Shown one piece after another: positions 54,394 to 64,000 of a stretch of 64,000 nucleotides of DNA; within the stretch, counting starts at the first letter, position 1; each line of letters opens with the position of its first letter. Under the pieces are notes generated by a model. It saw only the letters and a list, made by a program, of their open reading frames with translations, was not told the DNA's origin and searched no databases. Both the position numbers and the translations under genes were made by a program. Source of the stretch: Begonia masoniana (Eukaryota; Streptophyta; Magnoliopsida; Cucurbitales; Begoniaceae); the NCBI GenBank assembly GCA_022432975.1, contig CM039506.1, forward strand, positions 16,566,121 to 16,630,120. Direction: 5' to 3'.

Positions 54394-56940
54394 TGTAATA
54401 TCCAGCTTGTATGGGATTTTTATATTACGTAATATATATTGGCATTTTTGTAAATATGTCAAATCAAACCCGTTTTACGAAAGGAAATCGTCATTAGAAT
54501 CCTAATTATAAATAGGAATTTTAAGGAAATTATGAGAATTTTCGGAGTTTAGACGCTTAATTCCGAGTAATTACGTTTCTCGCAATATAAAGGACGTTTT
54601 AGTAAAAATAGTAAACGAGGTCCGATTTGTGGATGGACAGTTATAACAAATCAAAAATAATAAGTTGGAGTTATTGGAGAAATAAGGAGATTTGAAGAAG
54701 TCGAATAGCTAGTTAATTAACGAAGCGAAGGACGAAACAAATAGAAAATCGAAGGAAGGGCAAAAAGGTAATTTTGCAAAGTCAAATTTTAATAAAAACA
54801 TCACAACCTCTCCTTCTCCCTCACTCCACGACTTTCTCTCTTTCTTCCTGCCATCTCCCCCTCTCCTCGCGGCGATCCCTCCATCCCAGCGATCGTTCCT
54901 CTCCGATCGAACTCCGATTTCTCACGTTTTCTCCTCCAATCAATGCTCTAGGTATGATTCTAAAGCTTTGGAAGCTTATTGTTCGGTTTTTACGGAATTA
55001 AAAATGATTAGGGTTGCGTTTAGGGTTAGAAATCGATAGGTTTATCGAGTTTATGGATATAAAGGACGTATTGAACGTTATTGGACGAAGTTAGATCGAA
55101 TTGTGAGAAATGTTAAAAATTTGAGAATTTGGGGATTTTTGGGGAAAACTTGTAAATGGACGCTTCGGGGTATCGAGGGCAAATTGGTTATAGAAACGCC
55201 TCGTTAGTTGAGTTATAGCTCTAGGAGAAATTCCTTAGTTAAGGATTTTGCTAGTTCGAGTATTTAATTGTTTAAGCTCGTTTTAACGACAATTTGGTGA
55301 AATTGCTCTAGGTGAACGCTCGTGGACGGAGCTTGGATTGCATCGGACACGAGGTAAGTTCCCGTGATCTTCTCTGGCCGATTGGCCTACACCGTACGTC
55401 GAGGTCGTCTCGAGGAATTTTGGTGACGTATTTCTTTAATCGCTTTGGTTGGGTAGTTAGGGTTCGATTGTTTTATAGGTTGATGTTGTGTTTTGAAGGT
55501 ACGCTCCGTATGTATGTTTACTTTCTGTCGTATTGAACTGTTCACGCATCACGTGTTTTAAAAGAACATAGAAAATGAATTTCCGCATGATGTTTTAAAG
55601 AAAATGGCGATGTGGCCTGGAGAGGGGCACGACCTATTGTGAAGACCGATTACGGGTTTGTCACAATACCACATCTATTGCATACTCATACAGTTATACA
55701 GTTACAGGTCATGCGAGATGGGGCCCAGGCACGGCTGTACGCGTTGTAAGCGTGTACCACCCTCTTCTAGCTGGAAAGAGTAGTCCGACCGCTGGATGTG
55801 CTCTCTCAGGTTAGGAGGCTGAGATCTAGGTGACACCCACAGAGTAAAGATAAAGAAAATGCTGCATGATTTCTGAACTCATATGCATAGCATGCATTTA
55901 CATTTACTAGAACTTGCTGAGATTTTTATCTCATAGGTGTCTGTATGGTGTAGGTGACTTCGACATAGGTGAGGACGAGATTCCTCCGCCCGAGGAGTGA
56001 TGCAGTTGACGGAGGATGGTCGCGGGAGTGAGTTGGCGCAGTCAAGGCTCGTTTTGACCCGTGGGACTCATGGTTAGATGTTTTGAGGGTTTTGGTGATA
56101 TTTTGGGCTAATGGTGGATTAGACAGCTTTATTGTATAGATAGATACATTTTTGGTTTGGATCTGGATAGATTCATGTATTGATGTTTTGAAATGTTTTG
56201 GAAATTGATTTTATAATCTTTTGTGGATTTCAAAACATGAGGATTTGTTTAGGTTTTAAACATATCCACACGTTTTATTTTCATGAAAATAGGCTATGTT
56301 TTGAATGTGTTTCGAGTCGTGGTTTTGAATGAGAGTTGAAATGAATATATGTTGGAACGAATATGTTGGAACGTATGGTTGTTAAAGATGAAATGGTGAG
56401 TAGGATGTTAGGAGTATAGTGAAGCAGGGGAAGAGAAATAGAGAAGAAGAAAAGGAAAGAAAAAGGAAGGAGGCGGTGAGGGTAGCGATCGATCGCATCG
56501 CCCCTCGCTATGGCACGATCGCCAGTGGAGGCGACGCGATCGCCTCCTGATCGCCACGCTCTGGAAAATTCCAGAGCGTGTGGCAATCGATCGCCACAAA
56601 GTGGCGATCGATCGCCTCCTGTTGGCCAGGCGCGATCGCTGATCACCTTACCAAGCGATCGCTGGCAAAATGGCGATCGATCGCCCTTTTTGGGCGATCG
56701 ATTGCCACCACGTTTTAGGGACAAAAGTCCCCTTTTGTCCCCGAAAAAATTTTGTTAAATTGTAATTGTTTTAAGTTTTATTTAAACTGTTTTAAAGTTG
56801 AAATTAAGCGGTTCTAAAATTAGTTTCGAACGGTATTAACGATTCCGACTTTTACTCAAATTCCGCATAGAGTTCGTTTAAAGTTATATAGGATAAAAAA
56901 AATAGTACAAAAAATCGTGTACAGTATTAGGGTCGCTACG
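54394..56940 (+). mobile_element. G 3' LTR
   Basis: 2547 bp, close to the 5' copy with scattered differences. Donor first base 55354; arms 55386-55397 and 55943-55954; hairpin TGAGAT-TTTT-ATCTCA 55918-55933; acceptor end 55953 (600 nt). It keeps extra GGCGATCGATCGCC palindromes (about 56583-56703) that the 5' copy lacks, so this motif cluster changes in number. Confidence 0.92.
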
Positions 56941-58862
56941 CCGATTGTATCTTGAAAGCTATTGTTGTAGGAGAACTCGATCAGTGGTAAATATTTACTC
57001 CACGAACATTGAAATTCCAACACACAGGCTCTAAGCATGTCATCCAGAATTTGATTCGTTCTTTCTGTCTATCCACCGGTCTGAGGATGAAAAGTTGTCC
57101 TGAAATTCAATTGAGTTCTCATAGTTTTATACAGACTTCTCCAGAATTTAAAAGTGAACCTCAGATCTCTGTCAGAAACAATCGAAACAGAAACCCCATG
57201 CAGTATGACAATTTCCTGAACATAAAGTTCTGCAAGCTGATCCATGGAATACGTCATCTTGACTGGTAGAAAATTGGCTAACTTTGTCAAACGGTCCACT
57301 ATAACCCAGATTCCATCGTGCCCTTTCGTAGTTCTGGGCAGTCCTACAATGAAATCCATTGAAATATGCTCCTATTTCCATTCCAAAATCGGCAGGGGTT
57401 GTAAAGTTCTTGTTGGCCATTGGTGCTCTGCTTTGACCTGTTGACAGATTAAACAGGTTTCCACATACCTAGCAACTTCTCTTTTTATGTTAGGCCACCA
57501 GAAGTGCTGTTTCAAGTCTTTATACATCTTTGTGCTACTAGGATGTACAGAGAACGTCAATGAGTGAGCCTCTGATAAGATTTCTTTCTTTAACTCTTTA
57601 TCATCAGGCACATACCACCTGCTTCTGAACTTTAATGTTCCATCGTCTGACTGGTTGAAATCAGACGAATCATTAGATATCATGCTCAATTTGAAGCTTT
57701 CATACTCAAGATTTTTCTGCTGAGCTTCTCGAATTTTGTCTAGAATCGTCGAATTTAGTGAAATGGCAGTAAGCATAGCCGACAGTTCTGACACAATCTT
57801 TATATTAAACCTGAAAATTTCATATTGTAGTGATACCGATAATGCTGAAACTGAAGATTGGCTCGTTGTAGGCATTCTGCTCAAGGCATCGACTACTTTG
57901 TTCGCTTTTCCTAGGTGGTATTTGATTTCAAAATCATAATCTTTGACAAATTCTAACCACCTTCTCTGTCGCATATTCAGTTCTTTCCGAGAAAACAAAT
58001 ATTTCATGCTTTTATGATCTGAAAATACCTCGCACTGTTGTCCATATAAATAATGTCTCAATATTTTCAATGCGAAGACAACTGCTACTAGCTTGAGATT
58101 GTGAGTTGGGTAGTTCTGTTCATACGTCTTTAATTGTCGAGAAGCATACGCAATAACTTTCCCTTATTGCATTAGTACTAATCCCAATCCGGTCTTAGAT
58201 GCTTCACAGTATATGCTAAACTTGTCACCTTCAACTGGCAATGTCAAGGCGGGTGCGGTAGTCAACTTCTGTTTTAGCTATTGGAAGCTTTCTTCACAGT
58301 CTACCGACTAAACAAACTTTACATTTTTCCTCATCAATCAAGATAGAGACACCGCAATGCTTGAAAATCCTTTGATGAATTTCGATAGTATCCGACCAAT
58401 CCAAGAAAACCACGTACTTTTCTAACATTTCTTGGTTGGTGTCAAACTCTAACAACTTGTATTTTAGCTGGATCAACAGAAATTCCTTCTTTTGAAACTA
58501 CACGGCCCAGAAAATGAATCATGTCCACCTAGAAATCGCATTTTCAAAGTTTTGCGTACAGCTTGTGTTGCCTCAGAATTGTCAGAACACTCCTCAAATG
58601 CTCCTTATGATCATCTTCTATCCGTGAATAAATCATGATATCATCGATGAAAACGATGAACACTTGTCTAAATACTCCAGGAAGACATGGTTCATCAGAT
58701 CTATGAAGGCTGCAGATGCATTTGTAAGTCCAAACGACATTACCAGGAATTTATAATGCCCATATCTAGTAGGAAATGCAGTCTTCGAAACATCTTCGGC
58801 TCTAATTTTTAGCTGATAGTAACCTGAGCGTAGGTCAATCTTTGAGAAAACCCGGGCACCTT
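56941..58862 (-). pseudogene. pol: T0 pol: RT, RNase H and integrase core
   Basis: Reading leftward from 58862: a decayed RT (GARVFS, then [29 protein letters not shown]), RNase H, an open piece at 58070-57372 ([35 protein letters not shown], integrase zinc domain [18 protein letters not shown] ... CLICQQ), a stop at about 57372, then the integrase core 57359-57069 ([23 protein letters not shown]), a stop, and QTERTNQ on to 56941. Many stops and frameshifts show it is the oldest pol in the window. D2 cuts it at 58862, and the rest of integrase continues at 47156. Confidence 0.87.
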
Positions 58863-59043
58863 TGACATGCCTCGGTTGGCATGCAAAAAGAAATCTAACA
58901 AATTCCCTTGCATTAACTAATTCCCCTACTTATTATGTGTTCTCTCTTTTTGTAGGAATATTTATGAGGAAGGATTACACTTGGAGCACAAGGAGGAAAA
59001 TCACCAAGTGGCCAATGGGAATTTGTCTTCTCGACCCTCTAAA
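58863..59043 (+). mobile_element. D2: start of a D-family LTR, plus orientation
   Basis: TGACATGCCTCGG starts at 58863 and the next 180 bp follow the D LTR start (CCTACTTATTATG, TTTTTGTAGG, CACTTGGAG, GGGAATTTGTCTTC) in the opposite orientation to D. H interrupts it at 59044; the remainder must lie beyond the window. The preceding ACCTT (58858-58862) should be its target duplication. Confidence 0.82.
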
Positions 59044-61029
59044 TGTAACGCCCCGAGTTATCTGAACCCGGTTTGCTACTCATAACGCTGAACCGAACCA
59101 TGACATCTTGATGCTAAATTTAAAATTTCACTCGACAGCCAAAATTTGACTTTTTCTAAGACTAAATATATTTTAAAACTTGCAGCGGAAAATCAATTGG
59201 ACATCAATGAAGCTAAGTAACCTGTGAAAACATTTTAAAATGACTGTTGGAAGTGTTAAGAGTAATTGGCTAAAAGACGTAAAGCTTAAAAAAAAAACGC
59301 GGAATGCCCGTGAAGTTGCCGAAGTCGAACACATCTGCCGACGACAAAGTCAACGGAAGAAGCAGAAATAGGAATTAGGAGGTTTCTACCGATGACGTGT
59401 ATAAACAACGCACCACCATCTACCGACAAGCCAACACAACTACATCTGCCGATGAAGTCAACATAACTTCATCTGCCGATGGAGTCAACATAACTTCATC
59501 TACCGATAGATTTCCATCTGCCGATAGACAAGCACGCGACATCTACCGACAACAACATTACGACTCCTTCCGATAAGATTAAAATATACACTACATCTGC
59601 CGATAGCAAAACTACAGGTTTTGCGACTTGCACCTGCCGATGACGTCAACAGGATGTTCTCTCTCTCATCCAACGACTTTACTGAAGGCACCTTCCGATA
59701 GGCAGAACGACAAAACTAAACATCCAGAAACAAACCAAATCACTGCCCTTCCCAAATTCAGTAAAAACAATGTTTTCAAAATCCAACAGAATACCAATAT
59801 CAGAAGATTCTCAAAAATGTATTCAAAGCTTTGAAACCACTATTGTCATAAAATTTTCAGAAAAACATCTATACTGAACTAGTTACCCTCAACTCAACAC
59901 CTGCGGCCATGGATTAAACCGCCTCAACAGATGACCAAACCGATGCCTGAAAATGCTCCTCCAACCAGCCTAATCCTCATGTTGGTCGGTAAACATACCT
60001 TCAGTAACTTCTTCACCTACATCACAAAACTCATCTATTAGCCTAACGCTAAGCAAGTAGAGCGATGAATGAAATGGATCAATAAAGTAATAATTTCCCT
60101 AAACATGCAGTCTCTACTTTCTCATCTCAGTTGTATTCAAATTCGTTCTCTGTTGATCCCTCTGTACGATGGGAAAGTGGATCAGTCATTCCCCAAAGCA
60201 TACATCCTCTGATCTCAATTAAGGGGCGGATTAATTCCCTTAACAGTTAACTGGTCTGATCCCCCTGTAGGATTGAGAAGTGGATCACTTTTCCCAAAAC
60301 CTCAATCCTCTGTTCTCAGTTAAGGGGCGGATTAATCCCCCTTAATAGTTGTTCTGATCATCCTGCTCACACTTACCATGCGTTTCATGTAAATTCATTT
60401 TCGCAATCTTTCAAAAACATGATGCATGACAACTGGAAAATAAACATACAAAACATACATAAATCCTACTATTTTGTGATGTAGGCCCGAAGGCACAAAC
60501 AAACTCTACTTACCTGGATTCTTGGCGAGTGCTCGGTTAGGAGCTTCTTCGGGATCTTTCTCACCTAGAACATAAACAGAACATTAAGTCAACCTGTACT
60601 AAACCTCATTCTAAGGCATTCAAAAAACCTAAGGGAATAGTTGGGAGTTCTGATCGCCAAGCATTACTGATTCTATGCTAAACCCGTATCTACTCACTTT
60701 CCTGATGAGTTCCCAAAATACATATCTAACACTTCCCCATACAATCTTCCTTAGTTACTAAGTCAGAAAAATCGAGGTAGAAACTTACCTAGCTCGGCGA
60801 ACGGACTCGGGGAAGGAAATCGCCTGGGAAGTCTGCTGGTTTGAGCTGAAAACCGAGAGCAAGAATGAATAGTGGCGGCTAAGCTCAATAAATTCTTTTT
60901 AAATAGGTTATCCACTAATAAGTTTTTAATTTACCATAATGCCCTTGCATATCCATTCATTAACCTAATCCATATTTGCACATCTTAATTTGACAAATTA
61001 AATTTGGTTTAATGGAACCGGGTGCTACA
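59044..61029 (-). mobile_element. H 3' LTR
   Basis: 1986 bp; element sense TGTAGCACCCGGTTCC at 61029 to CTCGGGGCGTTACA at 59044. Promoter-like box GGGCATTATGGTAAATT (about 60929-60945) and TATTTAAAAAG (60895-60905). Donor CAG|GTAAGT first base 60513; arms 60471-60485 and 60016-60030 (14 pairs); hairpin TTAGC-GTTAG-GCTAA 60038-60052; acceptor end 60017 (497 nt). A cluster of CATCTGCCGATG-like words (59330-59700) occupies the place of the T2 60-bp minisatellite. Confidence 0.92.
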
Positions 61030-61046
61030 GTCTACCCTCCTTAAAA
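61030..61046 (-). other. Polypurine tract of H
   Basis: Minus strand TTTTAAGGAGGGTAGAC, directly before the 3' LTR start. Confidence 0.82.
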
Positions 61047-61064
61047 GAATTTTGTCCTCAAAAT

Positions 61065-63014
61065 TCAATACCTGAATAACTCTGGATGTTGGTCCATTAT
61101 GTCTTGTTGGCGCTCCCATGTTGCCTCCTCTGTGTTCTGATTGTGCCACAAGACTTTCACCAGCGGCACTTCTTTGTTGCGTAGTACCTTTACTGCATAA
61201 TCCAGAACCTTTACTGGCTTCTCCTCGTAGGTAAGTGTAGGTTGAATTTCAATGCTTTGCTGTTCAACAACTTGGGACGGATCCCGCAGACACTTCTTCA
61301 ACATAGAGACATGGAACACATTGTGGACTCCTTCCATAGAAGCTGGTAGCTCTAACTGATAGGCTGCCTTCCCAATCCTTTTCAGAATTGAGAAAGGACC
61401 AACAAATCTAGGATTCAGTTTGCCTCTCTTTCCAAATCTCACAACTCCTTTGAATGGTGATACCTTAAGAAAAACTTCATCGCCTACTTCGAACTCTAAT
61501 TCTCTGCGTCTTCTGTCAGCATAGCTCTTCTGTCGTCTTTGAGCTGTTAAGATCCTCTGACGGATGAGGGCAACCTTCTCAATAGTCTGCTGCACGATGT
61601 CAGGACCAAGCAACTGTGCTTCACCAACTTCGTCCCAGTACAAAGGACATCTACATTTTCGTCCATACAAGGCCTCATACGGTGTCATTCCTATTGTTGC
61701 TTGAAAACTGTTATTATAAGAAAACTCCACCAAAGACAGATACTTGCTCCAAGAACCTTGAAAATCCAAAACACATGCCCGGAGCATATCCTCTAATGTT
61801 TGAATGGTTCTTTCCGATTGTCCATCTGTTTGAGGGTGAAAGGCTGTACTGAAGTTTAGCTGTGTGCCCATGGCTTTATGTAAACTCTTCCAAAATTTGG
61901 ATGTGAATCTAGAGTCTCGGTCCGAAACTATAGTAGCTGGAACTCCATGTAGTCGCACAACCTCATGCACATACAATTCGGCTAGCTGATCCATAGAGTA
62001 AGTCATCTTGATGGGTAAGAAATGGGCTGATTTGGTTAATCGATCGATTATCACCCAGATTGCATCATGTCCTTTTACTGTTCTAGGTAATCCTACAATA
62101 AAGTCCATGGTTATCTGCTCCCATTTCCATTTAGGGAGTGGTAATGGCTGCAACATTCCTGCAGGTCTTTGATGTTCAGCCTTAACCCGCTGGCAGATCA
62201 AACATAGTCCTACATGTTCAGCAACGCTCCGCTTCATTCCTGGCCACCAGTAAGTCTGCTTAAGGTCTCTGTACATCTTTGTACTACCAGGATGAACGGA
62301 AAATCTAGAAGAGTGAGCTTCAGAAAGGATTTCATCACGAAGCCCTTTATTGGCTGGCACAAAATATCTATTCCTGAACTTAAGTATTCCATCATCAGTA
62401 TAATTGAAGTCCAAATTGTCAGTAGAATCCATGCTCGACTTGAACTTTTTACACTCCTCATCAATGTCCTGGGTTTCTTTTATCTTTTCTAGAATGGTAG
62501 GTTTCAAGGAGATGGCAGAAAGCATAGCTGCTACATTGGACACAGTTTCTAGGTTAAACTTATGAAATTCAGTCTCTAAGGCCACCGGCATATCAAGAAT
62601 CAAAGCTGAGGCTGACGGTATTACTCTACTTAATGCATCAGCCACCACATTGGCCTTACCAGGGTGGTATTTAATCTCAAAATCGTAGTCTTTAACAAAC
62701 TCCAACCATCTACGTTGTCTCATGTGTAATTCCTTCTGCGTGAAAATATACTTCAGACTTTTATGATCCGAAAATATTTCACAAGTCTGTCCATACAAGT
62801 AGTGCCTCCAAATCTTTAATGCAAAAACCACCGCAGCTAATTCTAAGTCATGCGTAGGATAATTCTTCTCATGCACCTTTAATTGCCTAGAAGCATAAGC
62901 TATGACCTTACCATCTTGCATCAAAACACAGCCAAGTCCAATTTTGGAAGCATCACAATAAATACTAAACTTACCATTTTCAACAGGAAGGGTTAGTATA
63001 GGTGCATTGGTCAA
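61065..63014 (-). CDS. pol: H pol, 3' part: RNase H, integrase, chromodomain
   Basis: 649 residues open. RNase H (about 1-130): [60 protein letters not shown]. Integrase zinc domain (about 225-280): [16 protein letters not shown] ... CLICQRVK. Core with D ([10 protein letters not shown]), D (IVSDRDSRF) and E (QSERTIQ), then [16 protein letters not shown]. Chromodomain-like C-terminus: [19 protein letters not shown] ... [10 protein letters not shown]. In chromoviruses this tail is thought to steer integration to heterochromatin. All key residues are intact. A 1-nt frameshift at about 63015-63035 separates it from RT. Confidence 0.93.
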   Translation of the reverse strand: MTNAPILTLPVENGKFSIYCDASKIGLGCVLMQDGKVIAYASRQLKVHEKNYPTHDLELAAVVFALKIWRHYLYGQTCEIFSDHKSLKYIFTQKELHMRQRRWLEFVKDYDFEIKYHPGKANVVADALSRVIPSASALILDMPVALETEFHKFNLETVSNVAAMLSAISLKPTILEKIKETQDIDEECKKFKSSMDSTDNLDFNYTDDGILKFRNRYFVPANKGLRDEILSEAHSSRFSVHPGSTKMYRDLKQTYWWPGMKRSVAEHVGLCLICQRVKAEHQRPAGMLQPLPLPKWKWEQITMDFIVGLPRTVKGHDAIWVIIDRLTKSAHFLPIKMTYSMDQLAELYVHEVVRLHGVPATIVSDRDSRFTSKFWKSLHKAMGTQLNFSTAFHPQTDGQSERTIQTLEDMLRACVLDFQGSWSKYLSLVEFSYNNSFQATIGMTPYEALYGRKCRCPLYWDEVGEAQLLGPDIVQQTIEKVALIRQRILTAQRRQKSYADRRRRELEFEVGDEVFLKVSPFKGVVRFGKRGKLNPRFVGPFSILKRIGKAAYQLELPASMEGVHNVFHVSMLKKCLRDPSQVVEQQSIEIQPTLTYEEKPVKVLDYAVKVLRNKEVPLVKVLWHNQNTEEATWERQQDIMDQHPELFRY

Positions 63015-63022
63015 TTTCTGCT

Positions 63023-64000
63023 TTAAGGTTGGAAGCTGGACTCACACTCCTCAGTCCAAGCATACTCTATGTTTTTCCTAGTTAAACGAGTGAGGGGTGT
63101 CGCAACCTTCGAGAATCCTTCAATAAACTTCCTGTAATACCCTGCTAACCCGAGGAAACTCCTAATATCAGAAGCATTCTTCGGTTGAGGCCATTCCTTA
63201 ACCGCACGAACTTTGGCTGGATCGACAGATATTCCATCCCCAGAGATCACGTGACCAAGAAAGTGAACTCTGTCCAACCAAAACTCACACTTGGAAAACT
63301 TAGCATAAAGCTGGTGCTGTCTGAGTATTCCTAACACCAAACTCAAATGCGTTGCATGCTCACCCTTATTTCTAGAATAAATCAAGATATCATCAATGAA
63401 TACAATGACAAACTTGTCTAGAAACTCGTGAAACACTCTATTCATGAGATCCATGAAAGCTGCTGGTGCGTTTGTCAAACCAAAGGACATAACCAAAAAT
63501 TCGTAATGTCCATATCTCGTACGAAAGGCAGTCTTTGGTATATCCTCAGACTTAACCTTCAATTGGTAGTACCCCGATCTTAAGTCAATCTTAGAGAAAA
63601 CTCGTGCACCTTGAAGTTGGTCAAACAAATCATTGATCCTAGGTAATGGGTACTTATTCTTGATGGTTAACTTATTTAATTCTCGGTAGTCAATGCACAT
63701 GCGCATTGATCTGTCCTTTTTCTTAACAAAGAGAACTGGTGCACCCCACGGCGAATAACTCGGTCGTATGAACCCTTTTTCCATCAGTTCCTCTAACTGT
63801 TTCTTTAACTCCTTGAGTTCTGCTGGTGCTAATCGGTATGGATTCTTAGATACTAGCTCAGCACCGGGATAGACATCTACTACAAATTCAATCTCCCTAT
63901 CAGGTGGTAAACCCGGCAGGTCATCAAGGAAAACTTCAGGGAAATCTTGAGCTACTAGAACATCTTGGAGGCTCGATTCTCCTACCAGTTTTGTGTCCAA
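63023..64000 (-). CDS. pol: H pol, RT part (runs off window)
   Basis: 325 codons to the edge, still open. Linker [20 protein letters not shown] fingers [15 protein letters not shown] and [21 protein letters not shown], palm [24 protein letters not shown] and catalytic [13 protein letters not shown], then [15 protein letters not shown] and [18 protein letters not shown], into the connection with RNase H, where it stops at SSFQP by the frameshift. RT copies genomic RNA into cDNA inside the particle. This is the only RT in the window without an internal stop. Confidence 0.92.
   Translation of the reverse strand: MDTKLVGESSLQDVLVAQDFPEVFLDDLPGLPPDREIEFVVDVYPGAELVSKNPYRLAPAELKELKKQLEELMEKGFIRPSYSPWGAPVLFVKKKDRSMRMCIDYRELNKLTIKNKYPLPRINDLFDQLQGARVFSKIDLRSGYYQLKVKSEDIPKTAFRTRYGHYEFLVMSFGLTNAPAAFMDLMNRVFHEFLDKFVIVFIDDILIYSRNKGEHATHLSLVLGILRQHQLYAKFSKCEFWLDRVHFLGHVISGDGISVDPAKVRAVKEWPQPKNASDIRSFLGLAGYYRKFIEGFSKVATPLTRLTRKNIEYAWTEECESSFQP

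Larger units (their letters stand above)
47157..56940 (+). mobile_element. G: near full-length Tekay-type element
   Basis: 5' LTR 47157-49708, primer site, leader, gag, protease, RT, RNase H, integrase, chromodomain to 54353, polypurine tract, 3' LTR 54394-56940. Duplication CCGAT at 47152-47156 and 56941-56945. The final base of the 3' LTR is mutated (CTACG for CTACA). All domains are present in order, but several stops and frameshifts disable it. Confidence 0.93.
59044..64000 (-). mobile_element. H: Tekay-type element, 3' LTR and pol (runs off window)
   Basis: 3' LTR 59044-61029, polypurine tract, and pol to the right edge; gag and 5' LTR are outside. Inserted in D2; CTAAA (59039-59043) should be its duplication. 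Same LTR family as T2. Least decayed pol in the window. Confidence 0.92.

Overview
PLANT REPEAT DNA. The whole window reads as nested LTR retrotransposons; I found no ordinary host gene, tRNA gene or CRISPR. Chromodomain-bearing Tekay/Del-type Ty3/gypsy elements, an Athila/Tat-type element with an extra 3' ORF, a Cassandra TRIM carrying 5S rRNA-derived LTR sequence, a copia-type LTR, and primer sites matching plant initiator tRNA-Met (TGGTATCAGAGC) point to a seed plant, probably a dicot, in heterochromatin. I cannot name the species.

LAYOUT (my labels). One old Tekay element, T0 (minus strand), is the host from about 4272 to 58862. Only about 4 kb of it is left, in pieces: LTR 4272-4604 and 26331-27419, end of pol 27420-28009, 47081-47156, and pol 56941-58862. 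Inserted into it are: a copia LTR ending at 4271, itself split by element A (LTR 676-3254, minus); Tekay T1 (4605-26330, minus, TSD TTTTT); gag-only element F (28010-34933, minus, TSD AAACT); gag-protease-X element D (34941-47075, minus, TSD ACTAG), itself carrying two solo LTRs, S1 (37412-40022, TSD TCTAA) and S2 (41129-43994, TSD GATAC); Tekay G (47157-56940, plus, TSD CCGAT); and a D-family LTR start (58863-59043, plus), split by Tekay H (59044 to beyond 64000, minus). T1 contains Tekay T2 (8873 to about 22729, plus). T2 contains an Athila-type element (13313-22286, minus, TSD ACTGC). That contains a Cassandra TRIM (14364-15212, TSD CTTTA). The nest is therefore five deep.

CODING CONTENT. 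Gag, protease, reverse transcriptase, RNase H, integrase and chromodomain pieces are recognisable but mostly broken. The best preserved are H pol (one frameshift), T2 gag, the Athila extra ORF and the D-element X ORF.

MOST UNUSUAL. Every Tekay-family LTR where it can be checked (12 copies from at least seven families) shares one architecture in element sense: an AG|GTAAG donor-like site, a GGCCTACAYCAY arm, a variable and often minisatellite-filled interior, a small hairpin whose stem bases covary between families, then a complementary arm ending GTAG|GTRR. This looks like a structured intron or structured leader. A second, 60-66 nt intron-like segment lies between the primer site and the gag start in T1, T2, F and G. 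Other notable signals are a covarying 12-bp U5 hairpin, palindromic minisatellites, a templated-filler deletion scar in the Athila element, and element D, which has an open reading frame of unknown function where pol should be.
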